Below, piece after piece: positions 34,724 through 44,003 of a stretch of 64,000 nt of DNA; within the stretch, counting starts at the first letter, position 1, and every line of letters starts with the position of its first letter. Made by a program: the position numbers and the translations under genes. The DNA lies in the NCBI RefSeq assembly GCF_017980685.1, contig NZ_JACXXO010000023.1, forward strand, positions 17,751-81,750, given 5' to 3'. The DNA is from Pseudomonas iridis. GTDB taxonomy: Bacteria > Pseudomonadota > Gammaproteobacteria > Pseudomonadales > Pseudomonadaceae. Under the pieces are notes generated by a model that was given only the letters and a program-made list of their open reading frames with translations, was not told where the DNA came from and did not search any database.

Positions 34724-35530
34724 TTACTCGAGAATCTCGACCGGCATTCCGACCTCAAGACGACCGTTGCTGTCATTCACCAGGTTCTGCCCGAACATCG
34801 CACCGTCAGCCTGCGCGCGGGTCTTTTGCAACGTCGCCAGCGGTTCGCGGTCAGCGCTGCGCTCACCGGTTTGCGGGTCGATGGTGGTGAGGATGCAGCG
34901 TGAGCACGGCTTGACCACGCGGAACTCGACGTCGCCAATGCGAATCCGCTTCCAGCCATCCTCGGCATAGGCCTCACTGCCTTCTATCACCAGATTCGGC
35001 CGAAAACGCAGCATTTCCAGCGGTCGTCCGACTTCCTGCGACAAATGCTGCAGCGATGCCTCACCGATCAGCAACAACGGAAAACCGTCGGCTAACGCGA
35101 CCTGATCGTCATCCTTGCCAAAACCGGCTTGAGTCATGCGCGCGCGATCCAGAGGCATTTGCACCAGACGGGTCGGTTTACCAATGAAATCACTGACCCA
35201 TTGCGCCGCCTCATCCCCTGCATCCGGCACCCGCAAGGTGTCTCGCCAAATGGTCACGCCGCGAAGTTCGGCGTCGTTACCGGGCAAGTCGATTTCGATC
35301 GAAGCACGTTCTGGCGCACTCAGGGTCAGGCCGCCGTGGGCATTCCACAGCGCTGACAGCTGGCTCATTTTCGCTTCGGCGCGCTGAGTCAGGAAACGGC
35401 CGCTGGCTTCGTCCACCAGCATCCAGCGTCGATCGCCATCAAGCCCCAGCTTGTCCAGGTCGATCCCTTGCAGAACCTCGCCCTTGCCGGATTTCAACGG
35501 ATAACGATAAAGCGCGCTCAGACGCAGCAT
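34724..35530 (-). CDS. MOSC-domain protein (YcbX-like)
   Basis: A 268-residue protein with an N-terminal MOSC_N beta-barrel (LSALYRYPLKSGKGEVLQGI, DGDRRWMLVD) and the C-terminal MOSC domain, including the cysteine of VVKPCSRCILTTIDPQTGE that ligands a molybdenum cofactor in YcbX/mARC proteins. The family reduces N-hydroxylated compounds. Unlike E. coli YcbX it has no C-terminal ferredoxin domain. Start at the ATG with AGGGAG upstream. Confidence 0.85.
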   Translation of the reverse strand: MLRLSALYRYPLKSGKGEVLQGIDLDKLGLDGDRRWMLVDEASGRFLTQRAEAKMSQLSALWNAHGGLTLSAPERASIEIDLPGNDAELRGVTIWRDTLRVPDAGDEAAQWVSDFIGKPTRLVQMPLDRARMTQAGFGKDDDQVALADGFPLLLIGEASLQHLSQEVGRPLEMLRFRPNLVIEGSEAYAEDGWKRIRIGDVEFRVVKPCSRCILTTIDPQTGERSADREPLATLQKTRAQADGAMFGQNLVNDSNGRLEVGMPVEILE

Positions 35531-35621
35531 GGCCAACTCCCTGGTGGGCAAAAAAAGCCACCCTATACGAGCTTCAGCGGGTAATCAAAGACAGAGTTTG
35601 GATACTGCTGGCAATCCATGC

Positions 35622-35706
35622 AGGAGCTGCGGCACGCTGCGATCTTATGACCTGGTTTTTAAAGATCAAAAGATCGCAGCCTCGTTTCACTCGACAGCTC
35701 CTACGG
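35622..35706. repeat. Paired half-elements of the GATCGCAGC repeat
   Basis: A right-hand arm (AGGAGCTGCGGCACGCTGCG) is followed by a left-hand arm (AAAGATCGCAGCCTCG...) with GACAGCTCCTAC further on. The arrangement is diverged from the simple palindromes elsewhere in the window, suggesting two copies or a decayed composite. Confidence 0.6.
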
Positions 35707-35723
35707 AAGTTGTGGTGTTGTGA

Positions 35724-36659
35724 TCAGGCCGGGACTTCATCAAGCATCAGGCGTTGGCGTACCACATCGACCAGTTTGTCCGGCTGGAACTTGGAGAGGA
35801 AGTTGTCGCAGCCGACCTTCTTCACCATGGATTCGTTGAAACTGCCGGACAGGGATGTGTGCAGCACCACGTACAGACCGCGCAGGCGTGGGTCATTGCG
35901 TATTTCGGTAGTCAGGCGATAGCCGTCCATTTCCGGCATTTCCGCGTCGGTGAACACCATCAGCAGTTTGTCGGTCATGTTCACGCCGGTGTCGGCCCAG
36001 GCTTTGAGCATGTTCAGCGCCTTCAAGCCGTCGCTGGCAATGTGCATTTTCACGCCGAGCTGTCCAAGGGTGTCACGCAACTGCGAGAGCGCCACATTGG
36101 AGTCGTCCACCAGCAGCACTTCGCGGCCACGGGCGCGCTCCAGGACCGGATCATCGAGTTTTTCGCGCGAGACTTTGGCGTTGTACGGAACGATCTCGGC
36201 GAGGACTTTCTCGACGTCGATGATTTCCACCAGTTGATCGTCGACCTTGCTGATCGCCGTCAGGTAGTGCTGACGGCCGGCGCTGGCCGGTGGCGGCAGA
36301 ATGGCTTCCCAGTTCATGTTGACGATGCGATCTACACCACCAACGAGGAAGGCCTGCACCGAGCGGTTGTATTCGGTGACGATGATGGTGCTCGTCGGGC
36401 TCGGCACCAATGGACGCATGCCGATCGCTTGCGAAAGATCGATCACTGGCAACGTCTGCCCGCGCAGGTTGACCACACCGCAGACAAACGGGTGACGCTG
36501 AGGCATCAGGGTCAGCTTCGGCAGTTGCAGCACTTCCTGAACCTTGAACACGTTGATCGCAAACAACTGGCGCCCGGCCAGTCGAAACATGAGAATTTCC
36601 AGGCGATTCTCACCCACCAGTTGCGTGCGTTGGTCTACCGTGTCGAGAATGCCGGCCAT
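35724..36659 (-). CDS. cheV: Chemotaxis coupling/response-regulator protein CheV
   Basis: A 311-residue protein with an N-terminal CheW-like domain (EILMFRLAGRQLFAINVFKV, GVVNLRGQTLPVIDLSQA) and a C-terminal receiver (REVLLVDDSNVALSQLRDTL, Asp in MVFTDAEMPEMDGYRL, conserved Lys in FLSKFQPDKL). It couples methyl-accepting receptors to CheA and is modulated by phosphorylation. The ATG at 36659 (MAGILDTVDQ) follows AGGAG closely. The frame extends 11 codons upstream without need. Confidence 0.93.
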   Translation of the reverse strand: MAGILDTVDQRTQLVGENRLEILMFRLAGRQLFAINVFKVQEVLQLPKLTLMPQRHPFVCGVVNLRGQTLPVIDLSQAIGMRPLVPSPTSTIIVTEYNRSVQAFLVGGVDRIVNMNWEAILPPPASAGRQHYLTAISKVDDQLVEIIDVEKVLAEIVPYNAKVSREKLDDPVLERARGREVLLVDDSNVALSQLRDTLGQLGVKMHIASDGLKALNMLKAWADTGVNMTDKLLMVFTDAEMPEMDGYRLTTEIRNDPRLRGLYVVLHTSLSGSFNESMVKKVGCDNFLSKFQPDKLVDVVRQRLMLDEVPA

Positions 36660-37112
36660 CAATGACTCCTGGGCTTGTTCTGATGAATTCACTAAGAGGG
36701 GTTATCGGCTACGAATGCCGAATCTTGATCCCCATGGAAATCGCTTTCAAAATGCCATATCGGGGCATTGATGTCACATTAACATCATGCTTTACTGGCG
36801 TTGAGTTTTTCATCTGCTAAAGTCTTTGCGGCGCGACCACGGTTTGCACTGTAGGTTCCCGCGTCTAAGGGATTCCCCTAGTAACAATCAGGCCCAACCT
36901 GATATTCGCAATATCCAATAGCCATTAATGTGACGCCATTCTCATTGCATGAACGGAGTCAGGCTATTGTGTGCGATCGCAGTTCAGCGGAAAAAAACCC
37001 TCTGGAACCTCTCAGTCTGTGCTCCTGCACGTCTGGGCGCGATCTCCCGACGATCCACGATCGTCGTCACACACGGCATCCCCTCAGTAGCCATGATGTT
37101 GTGGAGATAAGC
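36660..37112. other. Gene-free interval between cheV and a small helical-protein gene
   Basis: No convincing gene in about 450 bases. The only structures seen are a 7-bp perfect hairpin (GACGATC-CAC-GATCGTC, 37049-37065) and AAGGGATTCCCCT at about 36868. GTGGAGAT close to 37113 serves as the ribosome-binding site of the next gene. The interval probably holds two divergent promoters. Confidence 0.5.
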
Positions 37113-37583
37113 ATGCCGATCGACCGTAAAGAGTGGGCGCAACGCTTCCCGGAATTTCTTGTCGAGGCTGAAACGCTCCTGGCCAAGTCCGAAGAATGCC
37201 TCAGCCATCTGCAGATGATCAGCAATGACAAAGATGCTATCGACTGCATGCTCAGCACCCTCCTCAAACTCGCAAGCAGGGCTGAAGCTCTGGCGCTTGA
37301 GGCGATTTCCGAGTTTTCCCTGCATATCTACGGCCTGCTCGATCTGGCACAGGATCACGTGGATCTGCACGAACAGGCCCTGGATGCGCTTAAGGAATGC
37401 TTCACACTGATGGCCTGGCAGCTTGAACTGGTCGATCATAAAACCGGGCAACTGAGCCTCGATAAAACCGAACAGACCTCACTGCTCGAAGCATTTGCCG
37501 CTCACGTCGGACAAACTCAGTTTCAACCAGCGCTGAAAACCAACCGCTTGCCATTGCTGAACTATTCGCAACGACAGGCCTGA
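37113..37583 (+). CDS. Hypothetical helical protein, HPt-like in character
   Basis: A 156-residue protein I do not recognise. It is predicted to be almost all helix, acidic and soluble (MPIDRKEWAQRFPEFLVEAE, ECFTLMAWQLELVDHKTG). The size and helical composition resemble stand-alone HPt or CheA-P1-like proteins, but I see no H-x-x-K-G phosphorylation motif. A strong GTGGAGAT site precedes the ATG. It is divergent from cheV. Confidence 0.6.
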   Translation: MPIDRKEWAQRFPEFLVEAETLLAKSEECLSHLQMISNDKDAIDCMLSTLLKLASRAEALALEAISEFSLHIYGLLDLAQDHVDLHEQALDALKECFTLMAWQLELVDHKTGQLSLDKTEQTSLLEAFAAHVGQTQFQPALKTNRLPLLNYSQRQA

Positions 37584-38069
37584 TTCGGCATGACGGTGAT
37601 CGTCGAGGTTGCCGGACCACACCCTCATTGTCGTAATTGCATAACTCGTATCTGCCAGCGACAAATCAAATAAATATTCACACCGGACAACAGCGTGTAT
37701 CTCCTGCCGGGCTAGGGGTTTGCCTGTGTCTGAAGAGTTCCAACTTCTGGCAATGCAGATATCAATCCAACTCAATATATCGATATTTCCATTATGGAAC
37801 TCGCGTCCAACATGCCGTATTTCCTGACCCATTGGACATATATAGCAAACGCGACCAACGGTATCTTAAGTGGTATTATGCCGCCCACTAATTGCTTCCA
37901 AGTTAATGGCACAGTGACTCCAGAGAAAGGCATCCACCCGAAGTTGGTGATCCTGTACATTCACTGAATCACGTTGAAATTCTTAGCATTATTGGCACCC
38001 TTTACAGACAGAGACCTGCCAGCCACCGGCCGGTCTACCCGCAGCGAACATCCATTGGCTCCATCCGTT
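37584..38069. other. Gene-free interval before the NarL-type kinase
   Basis: About 490 bases, AT-richer than the flanks. No supported gene. A TTG-start frame from 37974 would extend the kinase by 32 residues; otherwise I see only a small imperfect inverted repeat near 37870-37890 (AGTGG...CCACT). Confidence 0.45.
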
Positions 38070-38963
38070 ATGTACGCCAGCCTCAAGTCAATCACTACAT
38101 GGCCTCCCTCCCGGGAAAATGCGCGTCGGTTCACACTCATACTGTGCGTCGCGGCAGCCCTTGGCAGCCTGCTGACCTACGGGTTTTCCGCGCAACTTTA
38201 CCTGGGCGTTCTGTTACTGAACATTGCCGCCACCGCGTGTGTCTGGGTTCAATACCGGCTGTCACGCAAATCGATAAAATTCCAGCCACAGGAACTTGCT
38301 GACCGGCTGCTGGAAGTCCAGGAAAACGAGCGTCACCGCCTCAGCCGCGAATTGCACGATGATATCGGCCAATTGCTGACCGCCGCCAAGCTGCAAGGCG
38401 AATGGCTCAAACGACGCATGCCGGAAGATTTGCAGGAACACTGCACCACACTTTGCGAAACCCTCGAAGAGACGCTAAACAAAGTGCGCGATGTATCGGC
38501 CATTCTCAATCCCCGCCAGTTGACCAGCCTCGGTCTTGAGGCCAGCCTGCGAGCGCATCTGCTCAAGACATTGACCAACACCAGCGTGCACTGGAGTCTC
38601 GATTGCCAGCAGCGCCTCAATGGCATTCCGGAAGAAATGGCGGTCGCCGCTTTTCGCATCACCCAGGAAGCCGTCACCAATATTTTGCGTCATGCACAGG
38701 CGAAAAACCTGCTGATACGCGTGCAGCGCCTGCCGAAAGGCTTGACGCTGCTGATCAGTGATGACGGTCTGGGGTTCGCCCCGGCAGCCAATCCAGGTCG
38801 TGAAGGACAGCGGGGCATGGCCGGGATGGCCGAACGAATCGAGCAATTGGGTGGCACCCTTAGCGTTACCAGCGAGCCTGGCAAAGGCACTCAAATCGAA
38901 GCACTTCTCCCCTGGGCGCCGCGGGCACTCGAGCGGGCCAGTACGAATAAGGTTATGCGTTGA
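38070..38963 (+). CDS. NarX/DegS-type sensor histidine kinase
   Basis: A 297-residue kinase from the ATG at 38070 (MYASLKSITTW). Two transmembrane helices lie near residues 22-60 (TLILCVAAALGSLLTYGF, YLGVLLLNIAATACVWV). A HisKA_3 dimerisation domain follows with the phospho-acceptor in ENERHRLSRELHDDIGQLL. The ATPase domain has EEMAVAAFRITQEAVTNILR (N-box) and SDDGLGF plus GQRGMAGMAERI (G-boxes). No large sensor domain, so the signal is probably sensed in the membrane. A TTG at 37974 would add 32 residues. It overlaps the regulator gene by four bases, forming a two-component pair. Confidence 0.8.
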   Translation: MYASLKSITTWPPSRENARRFTLILCVAAALGSLLTYGFSAQLYLGVLLLNIAATACVWVQYRLSRKSIKFQPQELADRLLEVQENERHRLSRELHDDIGQLLTAAKLQGEWLKRRMPEDLQEHCTTLCETLEETLNKVRDVSAILNPRQLTSLGLEASLRAHLLKTLTNTSVHWSLDCQQRLNGIPEEMAVAAFRITQEAVTNILRHAQAKNLLIRVQRLPKGLTLLISDDGLGFAPAANPGREGQRGMAGMAERIEQLGGTLSVTSEPGKGTQIEALLPWAPRALERASTNKVMR

Positions 38964-39616
38964 CTTGCAACTTACTTCTGGTGGATGACCACTCGCTGAT
39001 CAGGGCCGGCGTTCGCGCTCTGGTGCTGGATATTCCCGGTTACGCGGTTATTGGCGAAGCCAATGATGGCTCGCAGCTGCTCGAAATGGTCGAGCAGCTC
39101 AGCCCCGACATCGTGCTGTTGGATATTTCCATGAAGCAAACCGGCGGCCTGGAAGCCCTGCAACGACTCAAACGGGTGCGGCCACAGAGCAAAGTGCTGA
39201 TTCTGTCGATGCACACCGATCCTGCATTGATCATGCAGGCATTGGAGTGCGGCGCTCACGGCTATCTTCTTAAAGACACCACGGCCACCGAGCTCGAACA
39301 CGCCCTGGAAGCCTTGCGCAATAACGAGCGTTACCTGAGTCCGGCCATCGCCCACACCGTTATCAATCAGGCACTGACTCGCAATCAGAAGCAGCCGGAA
39401 ATCGCCGAATCGCACAACCTCACGGCCCGACAACTGGAAATCCTGCGGCTGATCGTGCGTGGGAAATCCACCCGGGAAATTGCCAATGGCCTGGGCTTGA
39501 GCATCAAAACTGTCGAGACCCACCGCTCGCAGATCATGAAGCGCCTGCAAATCTACGATGTGGCGGGCCTGGTGCTGTTCGCCGTACGCGAACAGATCAT
39601 CAGTCTGGACGATTGA
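38960..39616 (+). CDS. NarL/LuxR-family response regulator
   Basis: A 218-residue regulator starting at a TTG (TTGACTTGCAAC) overlapping the kinase stop, with no better in-frame start before the receiver. The receiver has LLLVDDHSLIRAG, the phosphorylated Asp in IVLLDISMKQTGG and Lys in GYLLKDTTATELE. The C-terminal LuxR helix-turn-helix is LTARQLEILRLIVRGKSTRE through IKTVETHRSQIMKRL. It is a GacA/UhpA-like activator paired with the upstream kinase. Confidence 0.87.
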   Translation: MTCNLLLVDDHSLIRAGVRALVLDIPGYAVIGEANDGSQLLEMVEQLSPDIVLLDISMKQTGGLEALQRLKRVRPQSKVLILSMHTDPALIMQALECGAHGYLLKDTTATELEHALEALRNNERYLSPAIAHTVINQALTRNQKQPEIAESHNLTARQLEILRLIVRGKSTREIANGLGLSIKTVETHRSQIMKRLQIYDVAGLVLFAVREQIISLDD

Positions 39617-40517
39617 GCGCCAGATTTTCGCTCAACAGCGGCGAGTCCTTCGGCAGGTGTATCTGCAACGCCGCCGGGCGCGCCTCGAAGCGCATGCTGT
39701 CACCCTCCAGAGGTTCCCCGTCAAGATTGATGTAAAGACCCTCGGCTACCTTGATTTCAACCCAAGGCAAGCGGGTTCGGACAAACATACTGTCGATGCC
39801 GAATCCATCGCTGAGCAGGTTTTTCAATGTCCCCACCAATTCTTGCGGCGCTGGCAGGATGCTGATATCCAGCAACCCGTCGTCAGCCATCGCCTGCGGG
39901 CATAAAACATGCCCGCCGCCAGCCTGGCGACCATTGCCTATGCCCAACGCCAGCAGCTCGCCACTCCAGTGGAAATCCGGCCCCTGCAGCTCGCCATAAG
40001 CGGCGTGCAGTTCGCTGAACCGGGTCAAACCAGTGAACAGATAAGCCGCCCCGCCCAGTACCTTTTTCAGATCCTCTGAAGTATTGGCCGTGACCTGACT
40101 GCCAAAACCGCCGGTGGCCATGTTGAGGAAAATTTGCCCGCCCACTTCACCCAGATCAATGTCACGCGGCGGTACATCGAGGAGTTCAAGCGCCTCGGCC
40201 GGCTCCAGCGGAATCCCCGCTGCGCGGGAAAAATCGTTAGCGGTACCCAAGGGCAAAAGGACAAGACTGGCTTTCCCCGGGTGGGCCGCAAGGGCTTCGG
40301 CGATGTCGCGCAACGTACCGTCTCCGCCGCCAGCGATAATTTTCGTGTACCCGTCCGCCAATGCTTGCTCGACCCAGCGCTGGGCATCCCCCGCCTCCCA
40401 TGTCAGGCGCACCGCCAATTCCCAGCCTTGCTCGCGTTTGTCCTCGACCGCGGTGCGAACCGCCTCGTTGAGTGCCTGCTTGCCATGCAGAATCAACAGT
40501 GCCCGGCGTTCACTCAT
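39600..40517 (-). CDS. yegS: YegS-like lipid kinase (diacylglycerol kinase catalytic family)
   Basis: A 305-residue kinase. The diagnostic IIAGGGDGTLRDIAEAL (residues ~58-75) and PLGTANDFSRAAGIP (nucleotide/substrate loop) are seen, plus AIADDG-type metal-site region QAMADDGLLDISIL. YegS phosphorylates phosphatidylglycerol in vitro. The ATG at 40517 follows GGGAG; the frame extends 25 codons further with no family match. Its 3' end overlaps the convergent response-regulator gene by 17 bases. Confidence 0.88.
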   Translation of the reverse strand: MSERRALLILHGKQALNEAVRTAVEDKREQGWELAVRLTWEAGDAQRWVEQALADGYTKIIAGGGDGTLRDIAEALAAHPGKASLVLLPLGTANDFSRAAGIPLEPAEALELLDVPPRDIDLGEVGGQIFLNMATGGFGSQVTANTSEDLKKVLGGAAYLFTGLTRFSELHAAYGELQGPDFHWSGELLALGIGNGRQAGGGHVLCPQAMADDGLLDISILPAPQELVGTLKNLLSDGFGIDSMFVRTRLPWVEIKVAEGLYINLDGEPLEGDSMRFEARPAALQIHLPKDSPLLSENLALNRPD

Positions 40518-40933
40518 AGTGTCACTCCCTGAATTGAATCGGTTGAAACATCTTGACCACCGTGGCGCGCAAAAAAGCCCTGAGAATGGCAAATAAATCC
40601 TTCGTCTGGCTAAGGCGTCCTACGCAGCGGTATTTTTTCTTACAAAACATGAGGAAACGGCTTAATTGACCCGGCATGACAGTTGGTACACCGTGTGCGA
40701 GCGGTATCAATCATCAATCCGACTACACAAGGACGTGCACGTAATGAGAGGTTACTCCAAGGGTTTTAACAATTGGAAAGAGGGCAAATATTGCAGGCAG
40801 GGGTTTGAAGCAGCAGATGGATATCTCCATGCCAAGTCGTGAAGCCAGAATGCCAGTGAATCCGATTGCACCCCTCGCCGGATGTCGCGCGAATCACCAG
40901 TCCGATTTCAAGAAGACCACTGGAGAAGTTGAT
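40518..40933. other. Interval between yegS-like gene and small coiled-coil membrane protein
   Basis: About 415 bases in which I see no supported gene. An open frame continues upstream of 40934 to an ATG at 40805 that would lengthen the small protein by 43 residues, but the best ribosome-binding site favours the inner start. Confidence 0.4.
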
Positions 40934-41128
40934 ATGGAACCTCGTGTGACCGAACTGGAAACCCACCTCAAATATATTCGACGGGACATGGACGAAGTCC
41001 GCAGTGACGTCAGAACGATCAAACATCGTCTGGCCTACTCGGCGGGGGCAACCGCCGTAGTGATGGGCCTGCTGGGTTGGGTGGCCAACAGCCGGTTCGA
41101 CCAGCTGGTTACCCTGCTGAGCCATTGA
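40934..41128 (+). CDS. Small coiled-coil membrane protein
   Basis: A 64-residue protein from the ATG after GGAGAAGTTGAT. Residues 1-30 form a heptad-like helix (VTELETHLKYIRRDMDEVRS) and residues ~32-50 one transmembrane segment (YSAGATAVVMGLLGWVA). It resembles short hypothetical proteins annotated in many pseudomonads, with no known function. The frame continues upstream to an ATG at 40805. Confidence 0.65.
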   Translation: MEPRVTELETHLKYIRRDMDEVRSDVRTIKHRLAYSAGATAVVMGLLGWVANSRFDQLVTLLSH

Positions 41129-41189
41129 CCGGATGAAACTTTGCAGGCACCGGCTGGATCAGCCCATGCCTGCATCTGCGAAACAGGAT

Positions 41190-42416
41190 TCAGCCCAGGA
41201 GATCACTTAGCGGGATGAAGACGACCTCGTCTCCTTCGAGCAGTGTGCGTCCCTCCAGCACTTCCACCAATCCGTCTGCCCATGCGGCGCTGCGCAGCAC
41301 ACCCGAGCTCTGGTTGCGGTAAATAGTCGCCCGCCCCTGCTCAAGACGGCCCCGCAGATATTCACGCCGATTACCGGCAACTGGCCAGACAAAGCCCGCT
41401 GGTACCGTGAACTTCAAAGGCTCGACGTCCTGCACCCCCTGACGTCGCAACAGATAAGGCCGAGCCAGTAATGCAAACGTAACCAACGTCGAAGCCGGAT
41501 TGCCAGGCAACCCGATAACCGGCACATTGCGGAAATGGCCGAATGTCAGCGGTTTTCCGGGCTTGATCGCTAGCTTCCAAAGGGCCAGCTCCCCTTCTTC
41601 TCGCAAGGCGATACCAAGAAAATCAGCTTCACCCACCGAGACGCCACCGGTGGAAAGAATCAGATCAACATCCTGCAACTCACCCAAACGGGCCCGGGTG
41701 GTGGCGAGATCATCCGGCAGAATACCGGCGTCGATCACTTCGCAGCCCAGACGCTCCAACCAGCTGCACAGCAACACCCGATTGCTGTTGTAGATCTGAC
41801 CCGGCCCCAGCGGCTGCCCCGGTTCGACCAATTCGTCACCGGTAGAAATCACCGCCACGCGAACCTTGCGCACAACCTTGACGCCGGCACAGCCCAGCGA
41901 GGCAACCAACCCCTGCTCTATCGGGCCAAGCCGGGTTCCTGCCGGCAAGATCAACTCGCCGACCGTGGTTTCCTGGCCTTGCGGACGAATGTTCTGGCCA
42001 ATCTTCATCGGCTGAATGAAGCGCACGCTTGCATCGGCCTGAACCTCAGCGTTTTCCTGCATTTCCACGCAATCGGCACCCGGCGGTACCGGCGCCCCGG
42101 TGAAAATCCGCGCGCACGTGCCGGGTTTCAGGGCTTGCGGAGATTGCCCGGCGAACACTTTTTGACTGACCGTCATGGCTTCGCCCGTCCAGTCGACCAG
42201 GTTCAGCGCATAACCGTCCATTGCGCTATTCGGCCAGGGTGGCAAATCCAGGGTCGAAATCAGGTCTTCGGCCAACACTCGACCCTCGACCTGCGCCAGC
42301 GGCAAATATTCGTGCTCGGCAATCGGTGACGCATCAGCCATTCCCAGCAGACGCGTCAGCGCAACTTCGACGGGCATCAGCGAGCCCGTCTTGCCCGGCT
42401 TACCCACGGGATTCAC
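41190..42416 (-). CDS. moeA: Molybdopterin molybdenumtransferase MoeA
   Basis: A 408-residue enzyme that inserts molybdenum into molybdopterin. Characteristic segments are LPPWPNSAMDGYAL, RIFTGAPVPPGADCVEMQEN, VISTGDELVEPG, GGVSVGEADF and GLPGNPAS. Start is GTG at 42416, overlapping the 3' end of moaB by 17 bases, so the two are co-transcribed. An in-frame ATG 13 codons later is an alternative. Confidence 0.93.
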   Translation of the reverse strand: MNPVGKPGKTGSLMPVEVALTRLLGMADASPIAEHEYLPLAQVEGRVLAEDLISTLDLPPWPNSAMDGYALNLVDWTGEAMTVSQKVFAGQSPQALKPGTCARIFTGAPVPPGADCVEMQENAEVQADASVRFIQPMKIGQNIRPQGQETTVGELILPAGTRLGPIEQGLVASLGCAGVKVVRKVRVAVISTGDELVEPGQPLGPGQIYNSNRVLLCSWLERLGCEVIDAGILPDDLATTRARLGELQDVDLILSTGGVSVGEADFLGIALREEGELALWKLAIKPGKPLTFGHFRNVPVIGLPGNPASTLVTFALLARPYLLRRQGVQDVEPLKFTVPAGFVWPVAGNRREYLRGRLEQGRATIYRNQSSGVLRSAAWADGLVEVLEGRTLLEGDEVVFIPLSDLLG

Positions 42417-42939
42417 AAGGCGCGGCCTGCTTCAGATGAGTGACAAAATTGCATGGACGGTGACGAGCGTCCAGTTGCTCACCGAGAATGCCATCCCAAC
42501 CCGTGCGCACGGCGTTGGTCGAGCCTGGCAGACAGCAAACCAGCGTACCGTTGGCCAGACCGGCCAGCGCACGGGACTGCACGGTAGAGGTGCCGATATC
42601 GGCCACCGATATCTGTCGGAACAACTCGCCAAACCCATCAACTTGCTTGTCTAGCAGGCACGCCACAGCTTCCGGTGTACTGTCGCGGCCGGTGAACCCG
42701 GTGCCACCGGTAATCAGCACAACCTGCACCACATCATCGGCGATCCAGTTGGCGACTTGCGCGCGAATTTTGTAGAGGTCATCTTTAAGCAAGACCCGCG
42801 CCGCCAGATTGTGGCCGGCCGCTGCCAGGCGGTCGACAAAGACCTGGCCTGAGGTGTCGGTTTCCAGAGTACGGGTATCACTGACAGTCAGCACCGCGAT
42901 ATTGAGCGGCACGAAAGGTACATCAGCCTTGGCTTTCAT
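42400..42939 (-). CDS. moaB: Molybdopterin adenylyltransferase-type protein MoaB
   Basis: A 179-residue MoaB/Mog-fold protein: IAVLTVSDTRTLETDTSG at the N-terminus, then ITGGTGFTGRDSTPEAVACL and LVCCLPGSTNAVRTGWDGIL. These are the ligand-binding glycine loops of the family, which adenylates molybdopterin. It is the first gene of the moaB-moeA unit and is divergent from mobA, so the locus is a molybdenum cofactor cluster. Confidence 0.92.
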   Translation of the reverse strand: MKAKADVPFVPLNIAVLTVSDTRTLETDTSGQVFVDRLAAAGHNLAARVLLKDDLYKIRAQVANWIADDVVQVVLITGGTGFTGRDSTPEAVACLLDKQVDGFGELFRQISVADIGTSTVQSRALAGLANGTLVCCLPGSTNAVRTGWDGILGEQLDARHRPCNFVTHLKQAAPCESRG

Positions 42940-43020
42940 AGGCTCGTCCAGTTGTAGGAGAAACGGTGCGGTGTTATATCACAGCGCCCTGTTTTTTCGC
43001 CGCCCCTGTGGAGAGCTGCC

Positions 43021-43623
43021 ATGACCTTTGAGACGCAACTGCCGCCCTGCTCCATTCTGCTCCTGGCGGGCGGGCGCGGCCAACGCATGGGCGGCCAGGA
43101 CAAAGGTCTGGTGCAATGGCAGGGCGAACCGTTGATTGCGCACTTGCAGCGCAAGACCCGTCCGCTGACCGATGACCTGATCATTTCCTGCAACCGCAAT
43201 CGCGAGCGTTACGCGCCGCTGGCCGATCAATTGGTGGAGGATGACGAAGGCGACTTTCCAGGTCCGTTGGCCGGAATTCGCGCAGGCCTCAAAGCCGCGC
43301 GACATTCGCACTTGCTGGTATTGCCTTGCGATGTCCCGCGGATCGACGATGCGTTGCTGCAAAGCATGCGCGAGTCAGCCAATCAGAATCCTGAAAAACC
43401 TTTAATGTTGTGGCATGACGAACATTGGGAACCGCTGTTGTGTGTGATTCCGACAGCCCTTTCATCGGCATTCGAAAACGCCTGGGACGCTGGCGAACGC
43501 AGCCCCGGTCGGGTCATGCGCGGGCTCGGTGCCATGGCACTGAAATGTCCCGACAACGACCCGCGACTGGCCAACCTCAACACTCCCGAACTGTTAAATG
43601 CTCACAACACTGTGTCAGACTGA
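43021..43623 (+). CDS. mobA: Molybdenum cofactor guanylyltransferase MobA
   Basis: A 200-residue nucleotidyltransferase. The GTP loop LLLAGGRGQRMGGQDKGLV is at residues ~13-32, with PGPLAGIRAGL and the metal-site region LVLPCDVPRID. It converts Mo-molybdopterin to the guanine dinucleotide form used by DMSO-reductase-type enzymes. Divergent from moaB across an 80-bp spacer. Confidence 0.93.
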   Translation: MTFETQLPPCSILLLAGGRGQRMGGQDKGLVQWQGEPLIAHLQRKTRPLTDDLIISCNRNRERYAPLADQLVEDDEGDFPGPLAGIRAGLKAARHSHLLVLPCDVPRIDDALLQSMRESANQNPEKPLMLWHDEHWEPLLCVIPTALSSAFENAWDAGERSPGRVMRGLGAMALKCPDNDPRLANLNTPELLNAHNTVSD

Positions 43624-43701
43624 CACTATTCAAGGAACTCTCACGCCTTGTATACGTCTCAAGCTCAGTAACCAAAAGAATTCCCATTCGGAGACACACT
43701 C

Positions 43702-43923
43702 ATGACTCAACGGACCCTCGCCACTTTCATGCTCGCACTGGGCCTTGCTACCCTCGCAGGTTGCTCCTCGCCTACAGTGATCACCTTGAATGATGGTCGC
43801 GAAATCCAGGCCGTCGACACCCCGAAATACGATGACGATTCGGGCTTCTACGAGTTCCAGCAACTGGACGGCAAAGAAACACGCATCAACAAGGATCAGG
43901 TTCGTACCGTTAAAGAGCTGTAA
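43702..43923 (+). CDS. YgdI/YgdR-type lipoprotein
   Basis: A 73-residue lipoprotein with a lipobox (LATLAGCSSP, Cys at ~21) and a short SH3-like beta domain (TVITLNDGREIQAVDTP, FYEFQQLDGKETRIN). The family is widespread with unknown function. A clear terminator follows. Confidence 0.9.
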   Translation: MTQRTLATFMLALGLATLAGCSSPTVITLNDGREIQAVDTPKYDDDSGFYEFQQLDGKETRINKDQVRTVKEL

Positions 43924-43946
43924 GCTCAACGGCGACGCCGGACACA

Positions 43947-43975
43947 AAAAAGCCCGCATTGATTGCGGGCTTTTT
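43947..43975. terminator. Rho-independent terminator
   Basis: AAAAAGCCCGCATTGATTGC pairs with its own 3' half and ends in TTTTT. A-rich on the other side, so it may also serve the convergent pseudouridine synthase. Confidence 0.9.
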
Positions 43976-44003
43976 GATGGGCGCTCGAAAAGTTGCAACG
44001 ACG

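Noticed and set aside
37637..37891. 84-codon open frame before the NarL-type kinase
   Set aside because: No ribosome-binding site, no conserved pattern, atypical composition.
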